From assembly GCA_031549905.1 (NCBI GenBank), contig JAVBPC010000032.1:1-64000 (forward strand): 64,000 nucleotides of DNA, written 5' to 3'. Shown here piece after piece: positions 36,894-45,079 of this stretch (its first letter is position 1; every line of letters begins with the position of its first letter). Origin of the DNA: Avichristensenella sp031549905 (lineage in GTDB: Bacteria > Bacillota > Clostridia > Christensenellales > Aristaeellaceae). Position numbers and translations under genes: made by a program. The notes below the pieces were generated by a model. That model saw only the letters and a program-made list of their open reading frames with translations, was not told the origin of the DNA and did no database searches.

Positions 36894-39365
36894 GTGCCTA
36901 AGTCGCAGTTTGTTTCCCCCGATGAGCTTAGAAAGCCAGGCAAAATCTCCTTTATGGATATCCCGGTCAATGAATATCAGAAAACCGTTGCGCAGTCCAA
37001 GGCCGCCGGCGAGTTTGCCGATGTCGATTACCTGCGCATCTACCGCGATATGGTCTACATCCGCGAGTTTGAGACGATGCTCAACCTCATCAAGACCCGC
37101 AGCGAATATGGCGGCGTGCCGTACGATTATCCGGGCCCCGCGCACCTTTCAATGGGCCAGGAGGCTTCCGCCGTCGGTACCGCGTATGTGCTGGATACGG
37201 ATGACTACACCTTCGGCTCCCATCGCAGCCACGGCGAACTGCTGGCAAAGGCCTTTTCCGCTATTCATAAGCTGTCAGATGACCAACTGCTTAAGATCAT
37301 GCGCGAATACTTTGGCGGCGAGATCCTCAAGCGCGTTGAAGGCGGTCAGGCGAGCGTCAAGGCGCTTGCGACCGATTTCTTCCTGTACGGTTCCATCGCG
37401 GAGATTTTCGGTCGTGAAACCGGCTTTAACAAGGGCCTGGGCGGTTCTATGCACACGTTCTTTACGCCCTTTGGCGTGTATCCGAACAACGCGCTGGTCG
37501 GCGGTTCCGGCGACATCGCGATGGGCGCGGCGCTGTATAAGCGTGTCAACCGCAAGCCTGGCATCGTGGTTGCCAACTTTGGTGACGGCGCGATCGGCTG
37601 CGGCCCCGTGTGGGAAGCGATGAACTTCTCCGCGATGGATCAGTTGAACAAGCTGTGGGATGATGACATGAAGGGCGGCCTGCCGATCCTGTTCAACATC
37701 TACAACAACGCCTACGGCATGGGCGGCCAGACGCGCGGCGAGACGATGGCGTATGATTTCCTGGCCAGAATCGGCGCGGGCATCACGCCCAACCAGATGA
37801 ACGCCGAGCGCGTGGATGGGTTCAACCCGCTGGCCGTGATTGACGCGACTGCCCGCAAGAAGAAGGCGCTGCTGGACCGGAGCGGCCCCGCGCTGCTGGA
37901 TGTGGTGACGTACCGTTTCGGCGGACATTCGCCCTCTGACTCTTCGACGTACCGCACCAAGGAAGAAATCGACGCCTGGATGGAGATCGATCCGCTGCTG
38001 ACGTACCGCGCGCAGCTTGTTGAGGCTGGCGTGGCTACTGACGCGCAGTGTGAGCAGATCCTTGCCGAGGCTGGCGAGTCGATGTTCAAGGCGTACCAGA
38101 AGGCGATTGACCCGGCCGTTTCGCCCCGCCTGGATCTTGTCAAGAACCCCAACACGATCGGCGAGATGATGTACACGAACGGCCATGTCATGTCGATGGA
38201 AGACCGTACCCCCGAAGTCCTGATGCCCAAGGCTGACAACCCGCGCGTGCAGGCCATTGCCAAGAAAGAGCGTTTCTACCTGGACAAGGATGGCAAGCCC
38301 GTTTCCAAGAACCGGGTGTACCAGTTCCGCGACGCGCTGTTTGAGGCGATCATTGATAAGTATTACGAGGACCCCACTTTGATCAGCTATGGCGAAGATG
38401 TCCGCGACTGGGGCGGCGCGTTTGCTGCGTACCGGGGACTCACCGAAGCGCTTCCGTATCATAGGCTGTTCAACTCGCCCATTTCTGAAGGCGCGATCGT
38501 TGGCAGCGCCGTGGGCTACGCGATGTGCGGCGGCCGCGCGCTGGTGGAGCTGATGTACTGCGACTTCCTGGGCCGTGCAGGCGATGAGGTGTTCAACCAG
38601 ATGTCCAAGTGGCAGTCGATGAGTGCGGACGTGCTCAAGATGCCGGTTGTTCTCCGCGTGTCTGTCGGTTCCAAGTACGGCGCGCAGCATTCGCAGGACT
38701 GGTCAAGCCTGTGCGCGCACATTCCGGGGCTGAAAGTTGTGTTCCCGACAACGCCGTATGACGCGAAGGGTATCCTGAACGCTGCGCTGTCCGGCACCGA
38801 TCCGGTCATCTTCCTGGAGAGCCAGCGCGTGTACGACTTTGGCGAGCAGTTCCACAAGGAAGGCGTGCCGGAAGGGTATTACGAGATTCCGATCGGCGAG
38901 CCGGACATCAAGCGCGAGGGCAAGGACATCACGATCCTGTCCATCGGCGCGACGCTGTACCGCGTGATGGATACGGCGAAGATTCTATCCGAAAAGTATG
39001 GGATGGAAGCGGAAGTCATCGATGCCCGCTCGTTGGTGCCGTTCAACTATGACCTTCTGCTTGCCTCCGTCAAGAAGACTGGGCGGCTGGTGCTGGCCTC
39101 CGATGCATGTGCACGCGGCAGCTTCCTGTCCGATATTGCCCGCAATGTCACCGAAATGGCGTTTGATGATCTGGATGCGCCGCCGGTAGTCGTGGGCGCG
39201 CGCAACTGGATTACGCCTGCGCATGAGCTCGAGTCCGCATTCTTCCCGCAACCGAGCTGGATTCTGGATGCGATCCACGAGAAAATCGTGCCGCTGAAAG
39301 GGCATACTACCACCACGAACCAAACGCTGGAGGAGCAGAAGCGGCTGCTTCGCCGCGGCGAATAA
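36894..39365 (+). CDS. Fused E1 alpha/beta subunit of a 2-oxo acid dehydrogenase
   Basis: Thiamine-diphosphate decarboxylase carrying alpha and beta subunits in one 823-residue chain. The alpha half (about residues 40-400) has IREFETMLNLIKTR, GPAHLSMGQEASAVGTA, GSHRSHGELLAKAF and the ThDP motif opening VANFGDGAIG and closing YNNAYGM. There are about 38 residues between GDG and NN instead of the usual 26 or so. The beta half (about residues 470-800) has LISYGEDVRDWGGAF, FNSPISEGAIVGSAVGYAMCGGRALVEL and VIDARSLVPFNYDLL. GTG 36894 has correct spacing to GAGAGG; ATG 36885 is directly adjacent to it. It follows E2 and E3, giving the order E2-E3-E1. Confidence 0.93.
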   Translation: MPKSQFVSPDELRKPGKISFMDIPVNEYQKTVAQSKAAGEFADVDYLRIYRDMVYIREFETMLNLIKTRSEYGGVPYDYPGPAHLSMGQEASAVGTAYVLDTDDYTFGSHRSHGELLAKAFSAIHKLSDDQLLKIMREYFGGEILKRVEGGQASVKALATDFFLYGSIAEIFGRETGFNKGLGGSMHTFFTPFGVYPNNALVGGSGDIAMGAALYKRVNRKPGIVVANFGDGAIGCGPVWEAMNFSAMDQLNKLWDDDMKGGLPILFNIYNNAYGMGGQTRGETMAYDFLARIGAGITPNQMNAERVDGFNPLAVIDATARKKKALLDRSGPALLDVVTYRFGGHSPSDSSTYRTKEEIDAWMEIDPLLTYRAQLVEAGVATDAQCEQILAEAGESMFKAYQKAIDPAVSPRLDLVKNPNTIGEMMYTNGHVMSMEDRTPEVLMPKADNPRVQAIAKKERFYLDKDGKPVSKNRVYQFRDALFEAIIDKYYEDPTLISYGEDVRDWGGAFAAYRGLTEALPYHRLFNSPISEGAIVGSAVGYAMCGGRALVELMYCDFLGRAGDEVFNQMSKWQSMSADVLKMPVVLRVSVGSKYGAQHSQDWSSLCAHIPGLKVVFPTTPYDAKGILNAALSGTDPVIFLESQRVYDFGEQFHKEGVPEGYYEIPIGEPDIKREGKDITILSIGATLYRVMDTAKILSEKYGMEAEVIDARSLVPFNYDLLLASVKKTGRLVLASDACARGSFLSDIARNVTEMAFDDLDAPPVVVGARNWITPAHELESAFFPQPSWILDAIHEKIVPLKGHTTTTNQTLEEQKRLLRRGE

Positions 39366-39394
39366 ACCCTGCATCATCGAAAGGAATGGTATCC

Positions 39395-40813
39395 ATGGAA
39401 AACAAGAGACGCATTCGGCTGGACGTCAACCATATGATGGCGGATTATATCGGCCATCAGTACGGCGTGGATCCTGCCGCGGTGGACGCGCTTGCACCTT
39501 ACGCCAAGGCGGCACATGCCGCTGTGCAGCGTGTGCGCGGCACCGGCTGGCTGGGCTGGACGGAATTGCCGTACAACCAGAAGGAAATCGTAGAGAAGAT
39601 TGAACGCGTGGCAGCGGATGTTCGCGCTGGCTTTGACGCGTTTGTAGTGCTGGGAATTGGCGGTTCCGCGCTGGGCCCGATCGCCGTGCAGCAGGCCCTG
39701 AACCACCGGCTGTGGAACGAACTGCCAAAGGACAAGCGCAACGGCCCCAAGCTTTACGTTGAGGATAACATCGATCCCGAGCGCATGGCTTCGCTGCTGG
39801 ATGTGATCGACCCGAAGAAAACATGCTTCAATGTCATCACAAAGTCAGGCAACACCGCTGAAACGATGAGCCAGTACCTGATCATTTCCGATCTGCTGAA
39901 GAAAGCGGTGGGGGAAGGCTGGCAGAAAAACATCATCGCTACCACCGACGCGGCAAAAGGTAACTTGGCGCCCCTGGCCAAGCAGGAGGGCTTCGAAACC
40001 TTCGTGATTCCGGACGGTGTGGGCGGCCGTTTCTCCGAGCTTTCACCCGTTGGGCTGCTGGCGGCGGCGGTGTGCGGCATCAACATCCGTGAGATGCTGG
40101 AAGGCGCGGCGCTGATGGATGAAATGTGCGGCAGCGATGACGTGTGGAAGAACCCCGCGCTGCTGGAAGCCGTGCTGCAGTACATCTGCATGACCGATAT
40201 GGATGCCAACATCCAGGTGATGCTGCCGTACGCGGACAGCCTCAAATCCATCGCGGACTGGTTCTGCCAGCTATGGGCGGAGAGCCTTGGCAAGAACGTT
40301 ACCCGCAAGGGAATGGCCGTAAACGTAGGGCAGACCCCTGTGAAAGCGCTGGGCGTTACGGATCAGCATTCGCAGCTGCAGCTATACACCGAGGGTCCGT
40401 ACGATAAGGTCGTTACGTTCATCAAGGTGGAGAATTTCCGCGCGGAAACGGCAATACCGCATGGATGCGAGCAGTTCCTGGATGTCGCGTTCCTGGGCGG
40501 CAAAACGCACAATGTGCTGATCGAAGCGGAACGCCAGGGCACCGAATACGCGCTGTACCGCGCCGGACGCATGAACCAAACCGTGATTCTGCCGGAGGTA
40601 AGCCCGTTTGTGATCGGCCAGCTGCTGTATTTCTTTGAGATGGTCACCGCGTATGCCGGCGAATTGCTGGATATCGACGCGTTCAATCAGCCTGGCGTCG
40701 AGGAATCGAAGCTTGCATCCTTCGCGGTGTTGGGTCACCCGGCTGATAAGTTCGCCAAGAAGCGCGATGAAATGGCGACACGGCCCGCGCCTGTGAAGCG
40801 GTATCTGCTGTAG
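39395..40813 (+). CDS. pgi: Glucose-6-phosphate isomerase
   Basis: Cytosolic glycolytic enzyme interconverting glucose 6-phosphate and fructose 6-phosphate. The 472-residue product has the SIS-domain motifs FVVLGIGGSALGPIAVQQAL (about residues 85-104), VITKSGNTAETMSQYLI (about 148-164), TDAAKGNLAPLAKQEGFETFVIPDGVGGRFSELSPVGLL, and GCEQFLDVAFLGGKTHN with the catalytic residues. ATG 39395 is chosen because AAAGGA is nine bases upstream; ATG 39386 touches it. It lies 29 bases after the E1 gene, so it may share the dehydrogenase transcript. A terminator follows. Confidence 0.96.
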   Translation: MENKRRIRLDVNHMMADYIGHQYGVDPAAVDALAPYAKAAHAAVQRVRGTGWLGWTELPYNQKEIVEKIERVAADVRAGFDAFVVLGIGGSALGPIAVQQALNHRLWNELPKDKRNGPKLYVEDNIDPERMASLLDVIDPKKTCFNVITKSGNTAETMSQYLIISDLLKKAVGEGWQKNIIATTDAAKGNLAPLAKQEGFETFVIPDGVGGRFSELSPVGLLAAAVCGINIREMLEGAALMDEMCGSDDVWKNPALLEAVLQYICMTDMDANIQVMLPYADSLKSIADWFCQLWAESLGKNVTRKGMAVNVGQTPVKALGVTDQHSQLQLYTEGPYDKVVTFIKVENFRAETAIPHGCEQFLDVAFLGGKTHNVLIEAERQGTEYALYRAGRMNQTVILPEVSPFVIGQLLYFFEMVTAYAGELLDIDAFNQPGVEESKLASFAVLGHPADKFAKKRDEMATRPAPVKRYLL

Positions 40814-40844
40814 GCGAATAGTTAGTTTTTGTGCAAGAATTAGG

Positions 40845-40884
40845 GGAACGCCAAAGGGTTTTGCCCCTTGGCGTTCCTGTTTTA
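40845..40884 (+). terminator. Intrinsic terminator after pgi
   Basis: GGAACGCCAA(A)GGG pairs with CCC(C)TTGGCGTTCC around a TTTTG loop, and is followed by TGTTTT. It is a long stem of about 13 bp with one mismatch. Confidence 0.85.
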
Positions 40885-40949
40885 GGGGGCTATACGATTC
40901 TTTAAATCCCTTTGGACAGGATTATATATGAATCCAACCCGCCGTGAAG

Positions 40950-41009
40950 CGAAAAAGAAGGGATTCCCAAGGGCAAAGCCCTTGGGCAGGGTCTGGGACA
41001 GAGTCCCAG
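40950..41009 (-). terminator. Double hairpin downstream of the Xer gene, probable terminator
   Basis: Two perfect hairpins stand side by side: CCCAAGGGC/GCCCTTGGG (40966-40986) and CTGGGAC/GTCCCAG (40993-41009). Read on the minus strand, the second is followed by AATCCCTTCTTTTT, so it can end transcription of the recombinase gene. GC-rich paired hairpins of this kind are also dispersed repeats in many clostridial genomes. The stretch between this and the pgi terminator holds no gene. Confidence 0.55.
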
Positions 41010-41033
41010 CGTTCCTTCCTATCGTAGCAGCGC

Positions 41034-42113
41034 TTAATCATCCCTCAGTTTAACGGCTTTTGCGGCATTCCGCCTGTTTTCCTCACTCATTGCGGCATAG
41101 TGTTTGCGGGTGGTGTTCACGTCGGTGTGGCCGAGCACATCGGCTACCAGGTAAATGTCGCCGGTGCTGCGGTATAACTCCGTTCCGTATGTGCTGCGCA
41201 GCTTGTGTGGGCTGATCTTTTTGAGCGGCGCAGCGATGCGGGCATACTTTTGCACTAGGTTTTCGATGGCCCGCTGCGTAATGCGGCGGCGCTGCAGCGA
41301 AAGAAACAGCGCGTTTTCGTGCCCGGGAAGGGTTTGCACCTCGTTTCGCTCCTTAATATAGGCTTTCAGAGCATCTGCGACCTCATCGGAGAAATACAGA
41401 ATCATTTCTTTGCCACCTTTGCGATGCACAAGGAACGCATTGGCCTCAAAATCCATGTCATTAACATCCAGTCCAACGCACTCGCTTACGCGGATGCCTG
41501 TGCCCAACAGCAACGTCAGGATCGCAACATCGCGAATGCGCGTGTTGGCGGAATAAGCACGCTGGCGCTGCGGAAGACCTTCGCCGGTTTCGGCAAGGTC
41601 CAGCATTCGTGCCACTTCATCCGGTTCCATGCGCAAAATGGGCTTTTCACGCAGTTTGGGCAGCGGCACCAAAGATGCCAAATTCCCAGGGATATATTTA
41701 TGTTCAAATAAATAATTATAAAACGATCGCAGGGAACAAAGCTTGCGCATTTTGCCTTGCTCAGCGTTTTCGATAATGACCTCTTCAGGCTGATCGGCGT
41801 CTTCATTCAGCATTTTGTAGTAGAGGGTAAGGTAGTTTGGGTAACGTTCGATGTCCGCTAAGGTGATCGCGCAGATGTCATCAAGCATGAGGCTTGGAAT
41901 CGGTTTATCCGCAAAGGCAGGAACCTCGCGTTCGAGGTATTGAAAGAATATCCGCAAGTCATGCAGATACGCAAGCCGTGTCAATGTTGTGTATTGATCC
42001 TCAAGCGAGAAAATAAAATCGGATACGATGCGCGGAAATTCTTTCAGCGTCTCGCGAATGAGCAGCGTATGTTTTTGGCTTGCGGATTTCGCATAGCGAA
42101 CCGGATCAGGCAC
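41034..42113 (-). CDS. Xer-type tyrosine recombinase, GTG start
   Basis: Site-specific DNA recombinase. The 359-residue protein has an N-terminal SAM-like core-binding domain (about residues 30-145) and a C-terminal catalytic domain with the full set: R208 in GTGIRVSECVGL, K232 or K235 in HRKGGKEM, H303-x2-R306 in SPHKLRSTYG, H329 in LGHTDVNTTRKHY and nucleophile Y339. GTG 42113 follows AGGAGG on the minus strand. It is longer than typical XerC/XerD (about 300) and stands alone, without phage or integron genes. It could be the chromosome-dimer resolvase or a mobile-element integrase. A perfect inverted repeat lies 60 bases upstream of its start. Confidence 0.9.
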   Translation of the reverse strand: MPDPVRYAKSASQKHTLLIRETLKEFPRIVSDFIFSLEDQYTTLTRLAYLHDLRIFFQYLEREVPAFADKPIPSLMLDDICAITLADIERYPNYLTLYYKMLNEDADQPEEVIIENAEQGKMRKLCSLRSFYNYLFEHKYIPGNLASLVPLPKLREKPILRMEPDEVARMLDLAETGEGLPQRQRAYSANTRIRDVAILTLLLGTGIRVSECVGLDVNDMDFEANAFLVHRKGGKEMILYFSDEVADALKAYIKERNEVQTLPGHENALFLSLQRRRITQRAIENLVQKYARIAAPLKKISPHKLRSTYGTELYRSTGDIYLVADVLGHTDVNTTRKHYAAMSEENRRNAAKAVKLRDD

Positions 42114-42175
42114 AAGAAAACCTCCTTACGGCCAAAAGGGAAAGAGATGTACTGAGAACTCAAAATAGACCATAA

Positions 42176-42205
42176 CTATTCGTTAAAGATGACTTTAACG
42201 AATAG
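42176..42205. other. Perfect 13-bp inverted repeat beside the recombinase gene
   Basis: CTATTCGTTAAAG (42176-42188), a 4-base centre ATGA, then CTTTAACGAATAG (42193-42205). It is AT-rich in a GC-rich genome and lies between the recombinase start and the rnhA stop. It could be a recombinase core site (readable as 11/8/11 or 12/6/12), an operator for the recombinase, or a weak rnhA terminator. The T-poor downstream sequence argues against a terminator. Confidence 0.7.
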
Positions 42206-42228
42206 ATATATATGTCTCCCCCCGGAAC

Positions 42229-42720
42229 TCATTCGTCATCTTCAAACGTGTCTTCAATGCCGGGCCCGGACATTTCATTTACACCGCGCTGGATGGCAGC
42301 CTTTGCTAGCGCATCACACCGATTGTTCAGCGCGTCATCTGCATGGCCGGGAACCTTACTGAAGCGGACTTCATGGCCGTTCTTTTGCATAGTAAGCAGC
42401 AAAACCATCCACAAGTCCTGGTTTTCGACGGACTGCTTTGCAGCGGTTTTCCAGCCGTTCTTACGCCAGTTGTCAATCCAGCCCTTTTCAAACGCATTGA
42501 CCAGATATGTTGAATCTGAACAGATGGTCACCTTGCACGGCTGCTTTAACGCAGAAAGCCCTTGCAGCGCGGCCATCATCTCCATACGGTTGTTCGTTGT
42601 TCCAGGCACAAACCCGCTCATTTCCTTTGTATGTTCCCCATAGCACAGCACGGCGGCCCAGCCACCCGGCCCGGGGTTTCCCGAGCACGCGCCGTCCGTA
42701 TAAATTGTGACTTCCTTCAC
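42229..42720 (-). CDS. rnhA: Ribonuclease HI, GTG start
   Basis: Removes RNA from RNA/DNA hybrids. The 163-residue product has the four carboxylates in place: D in VTIYTDGACSGNPGPGGWA, E in TTNNRMEMMAAL, D in VTICSDSTYLVNAF and D in VPGHADDALNNRCDALA. The lysine/tryptophan-rich GWIDNWRKNGWKTA handle is present. GTG 42720 has GGAGGG five bases upstream and gives the usual N-terminus. Upstream in-frame codons add non-conserved residues. It lies 13 bases downstream of proC on the same strand. Confidence 0.95.
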   Translation of the reverse strand: MKEVTIYTDGACSGNPGPGGWAAVLCYGEHTKEMSGFVPGTTNNRMEMMAALQGLSALKQPCKVTICSDSTYLVNAFEKGWIDNWRKNGWKTAAKQSVENQDLWMVLLLTMQKNGHEVRFSKVPGHADDALNNRCDALAKAAIQRGVNEMSGPGIEDTFEDDE

Positions 42721-42733
42721 AGGAACCCTCCGC

Positions 42734-43519
42734 TCATTTTCCCATTTGTGCTGCCTTTTTGGCGCAAGCATCTACCGCATCAATCACCGCGCCACGAAAA
42801 CCGGCCTTTTCAAGCGCATAGATCGCTTCTATCGTTGTTCCCGCCGGTGAAGCTACGGCATCCTTTAGGGCCCCCGGATGCATGCCAGTTTCCAGTACCA
42901 TTTTGGCTGCGCCCAGCAGCGTTTGCGCCGCAAGCGTGTATGCCATCTGCCTTGGCAGGCCTTGGCGCACACCCGCATCTGCAAGCGCCTCAATGAACAC
43001 ATAGACATACGCGGGCCCGCTGCCGCTAACGCCGGTCACCGCATCAAAGAGGGTTTCGGGCACCATCACAATGCGTCCGCATGCGGAAAGTGCTTTCTCA
43101 ATAACCTGAAACGCCTCCTGCGAGAACGTATGATTATCAGCCAAGGCAATCACACCCGCACCCACCTGCGCCGGAGTATTCGGCATTGAGCGCAGTATTC
43201 CCTTTGCGTTTGGCAGTGCCGCCGTCAGCATTTGTTGCGTCCAGCCGGTCACGGTGGAAAGCACATTCCCCCGCGCCGCCTCCCCCAGCATCGCCACAAG
43301 CGCAGCCGTGTCCTTAGGCTTGATGGCCAGCACGGTGAAATCGCAGTTTTTTGCAAGTGTCTGTCCATCCGCAAACACCGTAACGCCAAGCGCCCGCATC
43401 GCTTCCGTGCGCGCAGGGCTGATATCGCATGCCGCCAGCATCTCTTTGGGCACGCCACCCGCGATCATTCCTTCGATCAACGCCGTTGCCATATGCCCCG
43501 CGCCAATGAATCCTATCAT
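42734..43519 (-). CDS. proC: Pyrroline-5-carboxylate reductase
   Basis: Last step of proline synthesis, reducing P5C with NAD(P)H. The 261-residue protein has the N-terminal dinucleotide motif IGFIGAGHMATALIEGM, then LAIKPKD, SMPNTPAQVGAGVIAL, and the C-terminal P5CR signature VSGSGPAYVYVFIEALADAGVRQGLPR followed by HPGALKDAVASPAGTTIEAI. ATG 43519 has GGAGG upstream and begins exactly at the Rossmann strand. Neighbouring genes encode RNase HI and two cell-wall peptidases and are not functionally related. Confidence 0.96.
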   Translation of the reverse strand: MIGFIGAGHMATALIEGMIAGGVPKEMLAACDISPARTEAMRALGVTVFADGQTLAKNCDFTVLAIKPKDTAALVAMLGEAARGNVLSTVTGWTQQMLTAALPNAKGILRSMPNTPAQVGAGVIALADNHTFSQEAFQVIEKALSACGRIVMVPETLFDAVTGVSGSGPAYVYVFIEALADAGVRQGLPRQMAYTLAAQTLLGAAKMVLETGMHPGALKDAVASPAGTTIEAIYALEKAGFRGAVIDAVDACAKKAAQMGK

Positions 43520-43532
43520 GCCGCATCCTCCG

Positions 43533-44372
43533 CTAAAAGCCAATGGTTTTGGTCTCCATATTCCAACCTGACATCGCCTGATACTCCGCAAGCACCGCAC
43601 GGTACTGCTCTGTGAACTCTTCTAGCGTCAGGCCCTGTTCCGTCATGTACTCAGCCACCTCAGCGCCTACATAGCGCAGGTGCCACGGTTCGTACATGAT
43701 GCCGGTAACATCCGTTTTGCCCTTTGGGTAGCGGATGATAAAGCCAAATCGCGGCGCATTCTCCGCCATCCACTGGGCTTCTTTGGTCTCGGCAAATTTT
43801 TCGTTGAACTTGTTGCCAATCCAGGCCTTGCTGATTACGTCAAAACCCATGCCGGTTTGATGATCGGACGCCCCCTGCAACTGTACGACACCGTCATCCT
43901 TCCCCACGCTTTTCAGCCGGTTTTCGTACATAACCGCTTGGTTACGGTAGCTGCGGTATGCGGAGTGCAGGTACAGCTTGACCCCATCGGCCTCAGCAGC
44001 GTCAAACATCGCAACCAGGGCTTCTTCCACAATATCGCGCACCTGACGGGCGCTGCTGGATGTCTTGCGCACCTTCGTGTTCACAAGCGAATCTGCGGAC
44101 GGGTAAGCCTTATCCAGCACATTTTGTTTGTTGACCAAAATCAGCACCCCATCCGGGTCATCCAATATTTCCCGGGAAATGGGGTATGTCCATGGCCTTT
44201 CATCTTCCTGCGGTGTGACTTCCGAAGGCCCATCATCCACCAAAGAAGGCGCCTCCGTCGCGGTCGCGCCAGGCTTTGAAATGACGAACCCGCCGCTCCC
44301 CCCTTCGGTCATCCCGGCGCAGCCGGTCAACACAAGAAGCGTAAATAACAGCAAGGCAACGGCCTTTTTCAT
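43533..44372 (-). CDS. VanY-like D-alanyl-D-alanine carboxypeptidase, lipoprotein
   Basis: Predicted zinc DD-carboxypeptidase of family M15B that would trim the terminal D-Ala of peptidoglycan stems. The 279-residue precursor has a lipoprotein signal with lipobox LTGC (C18), so it should be anchored on the outer face of the membrane. After a spacer of about 60 residues, the catalytic domain shows YLHSAYRSYRNQ, the zinc motif SDHQTGMGFDV (His and Asp ligands) and EPWHLRYVG with the catalytic Glu and the third ligand His. ATG 44372 gives the signal peptide directly. It overlaps the next VanY-like gene by ATGA. Confidence 0.9.
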   Translation of the reverse strand: MKKAVALLLFTLLVLTGCAGMTEGGSGGFVISKPGATATEAPSLVDDGPSEVTPQEDERPWTYPISREILDDPDGVLILVNKQNVLDKAYPSADSLVNTKVRKTSSSARQVRDIVEEALVAMFDAAEADGVKLYLHSAYRSYRNQAVMYENRLKSVGKDDGVVQLQGASDHQTGMGFDVISKAWIGNKFNEKFAETKEAQWMAENAPRFGFIIRYPKGKTDVTGIMYEPWHLRYVGAEVAEYMTEQGLTLEEFTEQYRAVLAEYQAMSGWNMETKTIGF

Positions 44373-45079
44373 AATACCTTTTCGTCCTCCTCGGGCACTT
44401 CCTTCCATGCGTCAAGCCGCCGCTGCTGCAGCAGGCGGTGATACTCATCGAAGGTGATATCAAGCGTGTAGACCTCTTCGGCGGCTTCAAGGCCAATGTA
44501 ACGCAGATGCCACGGCTCCCAGGTGTAGCCGGTGATATGCGTTTTGTCTTTGGGGTAGCGCACAATAAACCCAAATCTGTGCGCGTTTTCGGCGATCCAA
44601 TGCCCCTCTGCGGATGCGCCGAAATCCTCTTCAAGGCCTGACTTCAACGTGGATTCCCCGTTGACATCCATCACTAACCCCAGCTGATGCTCCGATGTTC
44701 CGGGTGGCGCTACCACCTGGGCCGCCTTCTTTTCGCCCACGATGTTCACTTTGTTCTGAAACAAAGACTTTTGCGCGTAGTAAGAACGGTAGCCGGAAAC
44801 GGCATACAGCGTGTGCCCTGCCGTCTTTGCCTCCGCGAACATCGCTTCCAGCGCGGTGGCCGCCTCCTGGCGAAGGAGGATGGAATCCCCTTTGCCAGGC
44901 GCGGAAAGCACATTGGGCATCACAACGGTGGGCTCATAGCTATACGGCAGTTTATGCTCCGTGTTGACCAGCACAGTGATGCTGGCGGGGTCATATGTCT
45001 CAAAAATCGGTGCGGCCATTCCGCCAAATGCGGTGAGCAGCGCCAGGAAAAGCGCCGCAGCGCGCGTTTCAACGCCCAT
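44369..45079 (-). CDS. VanY-like D-alanyl-D-alanine carboxypeptidase, exported
   Basis: A second M15B enzyme, paralogous to its downstream neighbour. The 236-residue protein has an N-terminal hydrophobic segment (about residues 8-24, AALFLALLTAFGGMAA) that serves as signal peptide or anchor but lacks a lipobox. The catalytic motifs are YAVSGYRSYYAQ, SEHQLGLVMDVN with the zinc His and Asp, and EPWHLRYIG. ATG 45079 follows GGAGGT. The start lies inside the last codons of hflX and the stop overlaps the other VanY-like gene, so all three are likely co-translated. Confidence 0.88.
   Translation of the reverse strand: MGVETRAAALFLALLTAFGGMAAPIFETYDPASITVLVNTEHKLPYSYEPTVVMPNVLSAPGKGDSILLRQEAATALEAMFAEAKTAGHTLYAVSGYRSYYAQKSLFQNKVNIVGEKKAAQVVAPPGTSEHQLGLVMDVNGESTLKSGLEEDFGASAEGHWIAENAHRFGFIVRYPKDKTHITGYTWEPWHLRYIGLEAAEEVYTLDITFDEYHRLLQQRRLDAWKEVPEEDEKVL

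Noticed and set aside
41022..41036. CGTAGCAGCGCT near the end of the recombinase gene, similar to the core of the palindromic repeats
   Set aside because: Only 12 bases match, with no flanking arms and no palindromic extension, so chance is the simpler explanation.
41034..42113. Recombinase as a marker of an integrated phage, integron or genomic island
   Set aside because: The flanks are ordinary housekeeping genes (pgi, rnhA, proC). No phage structural genes, no attC-like array and no tRNA target are present.
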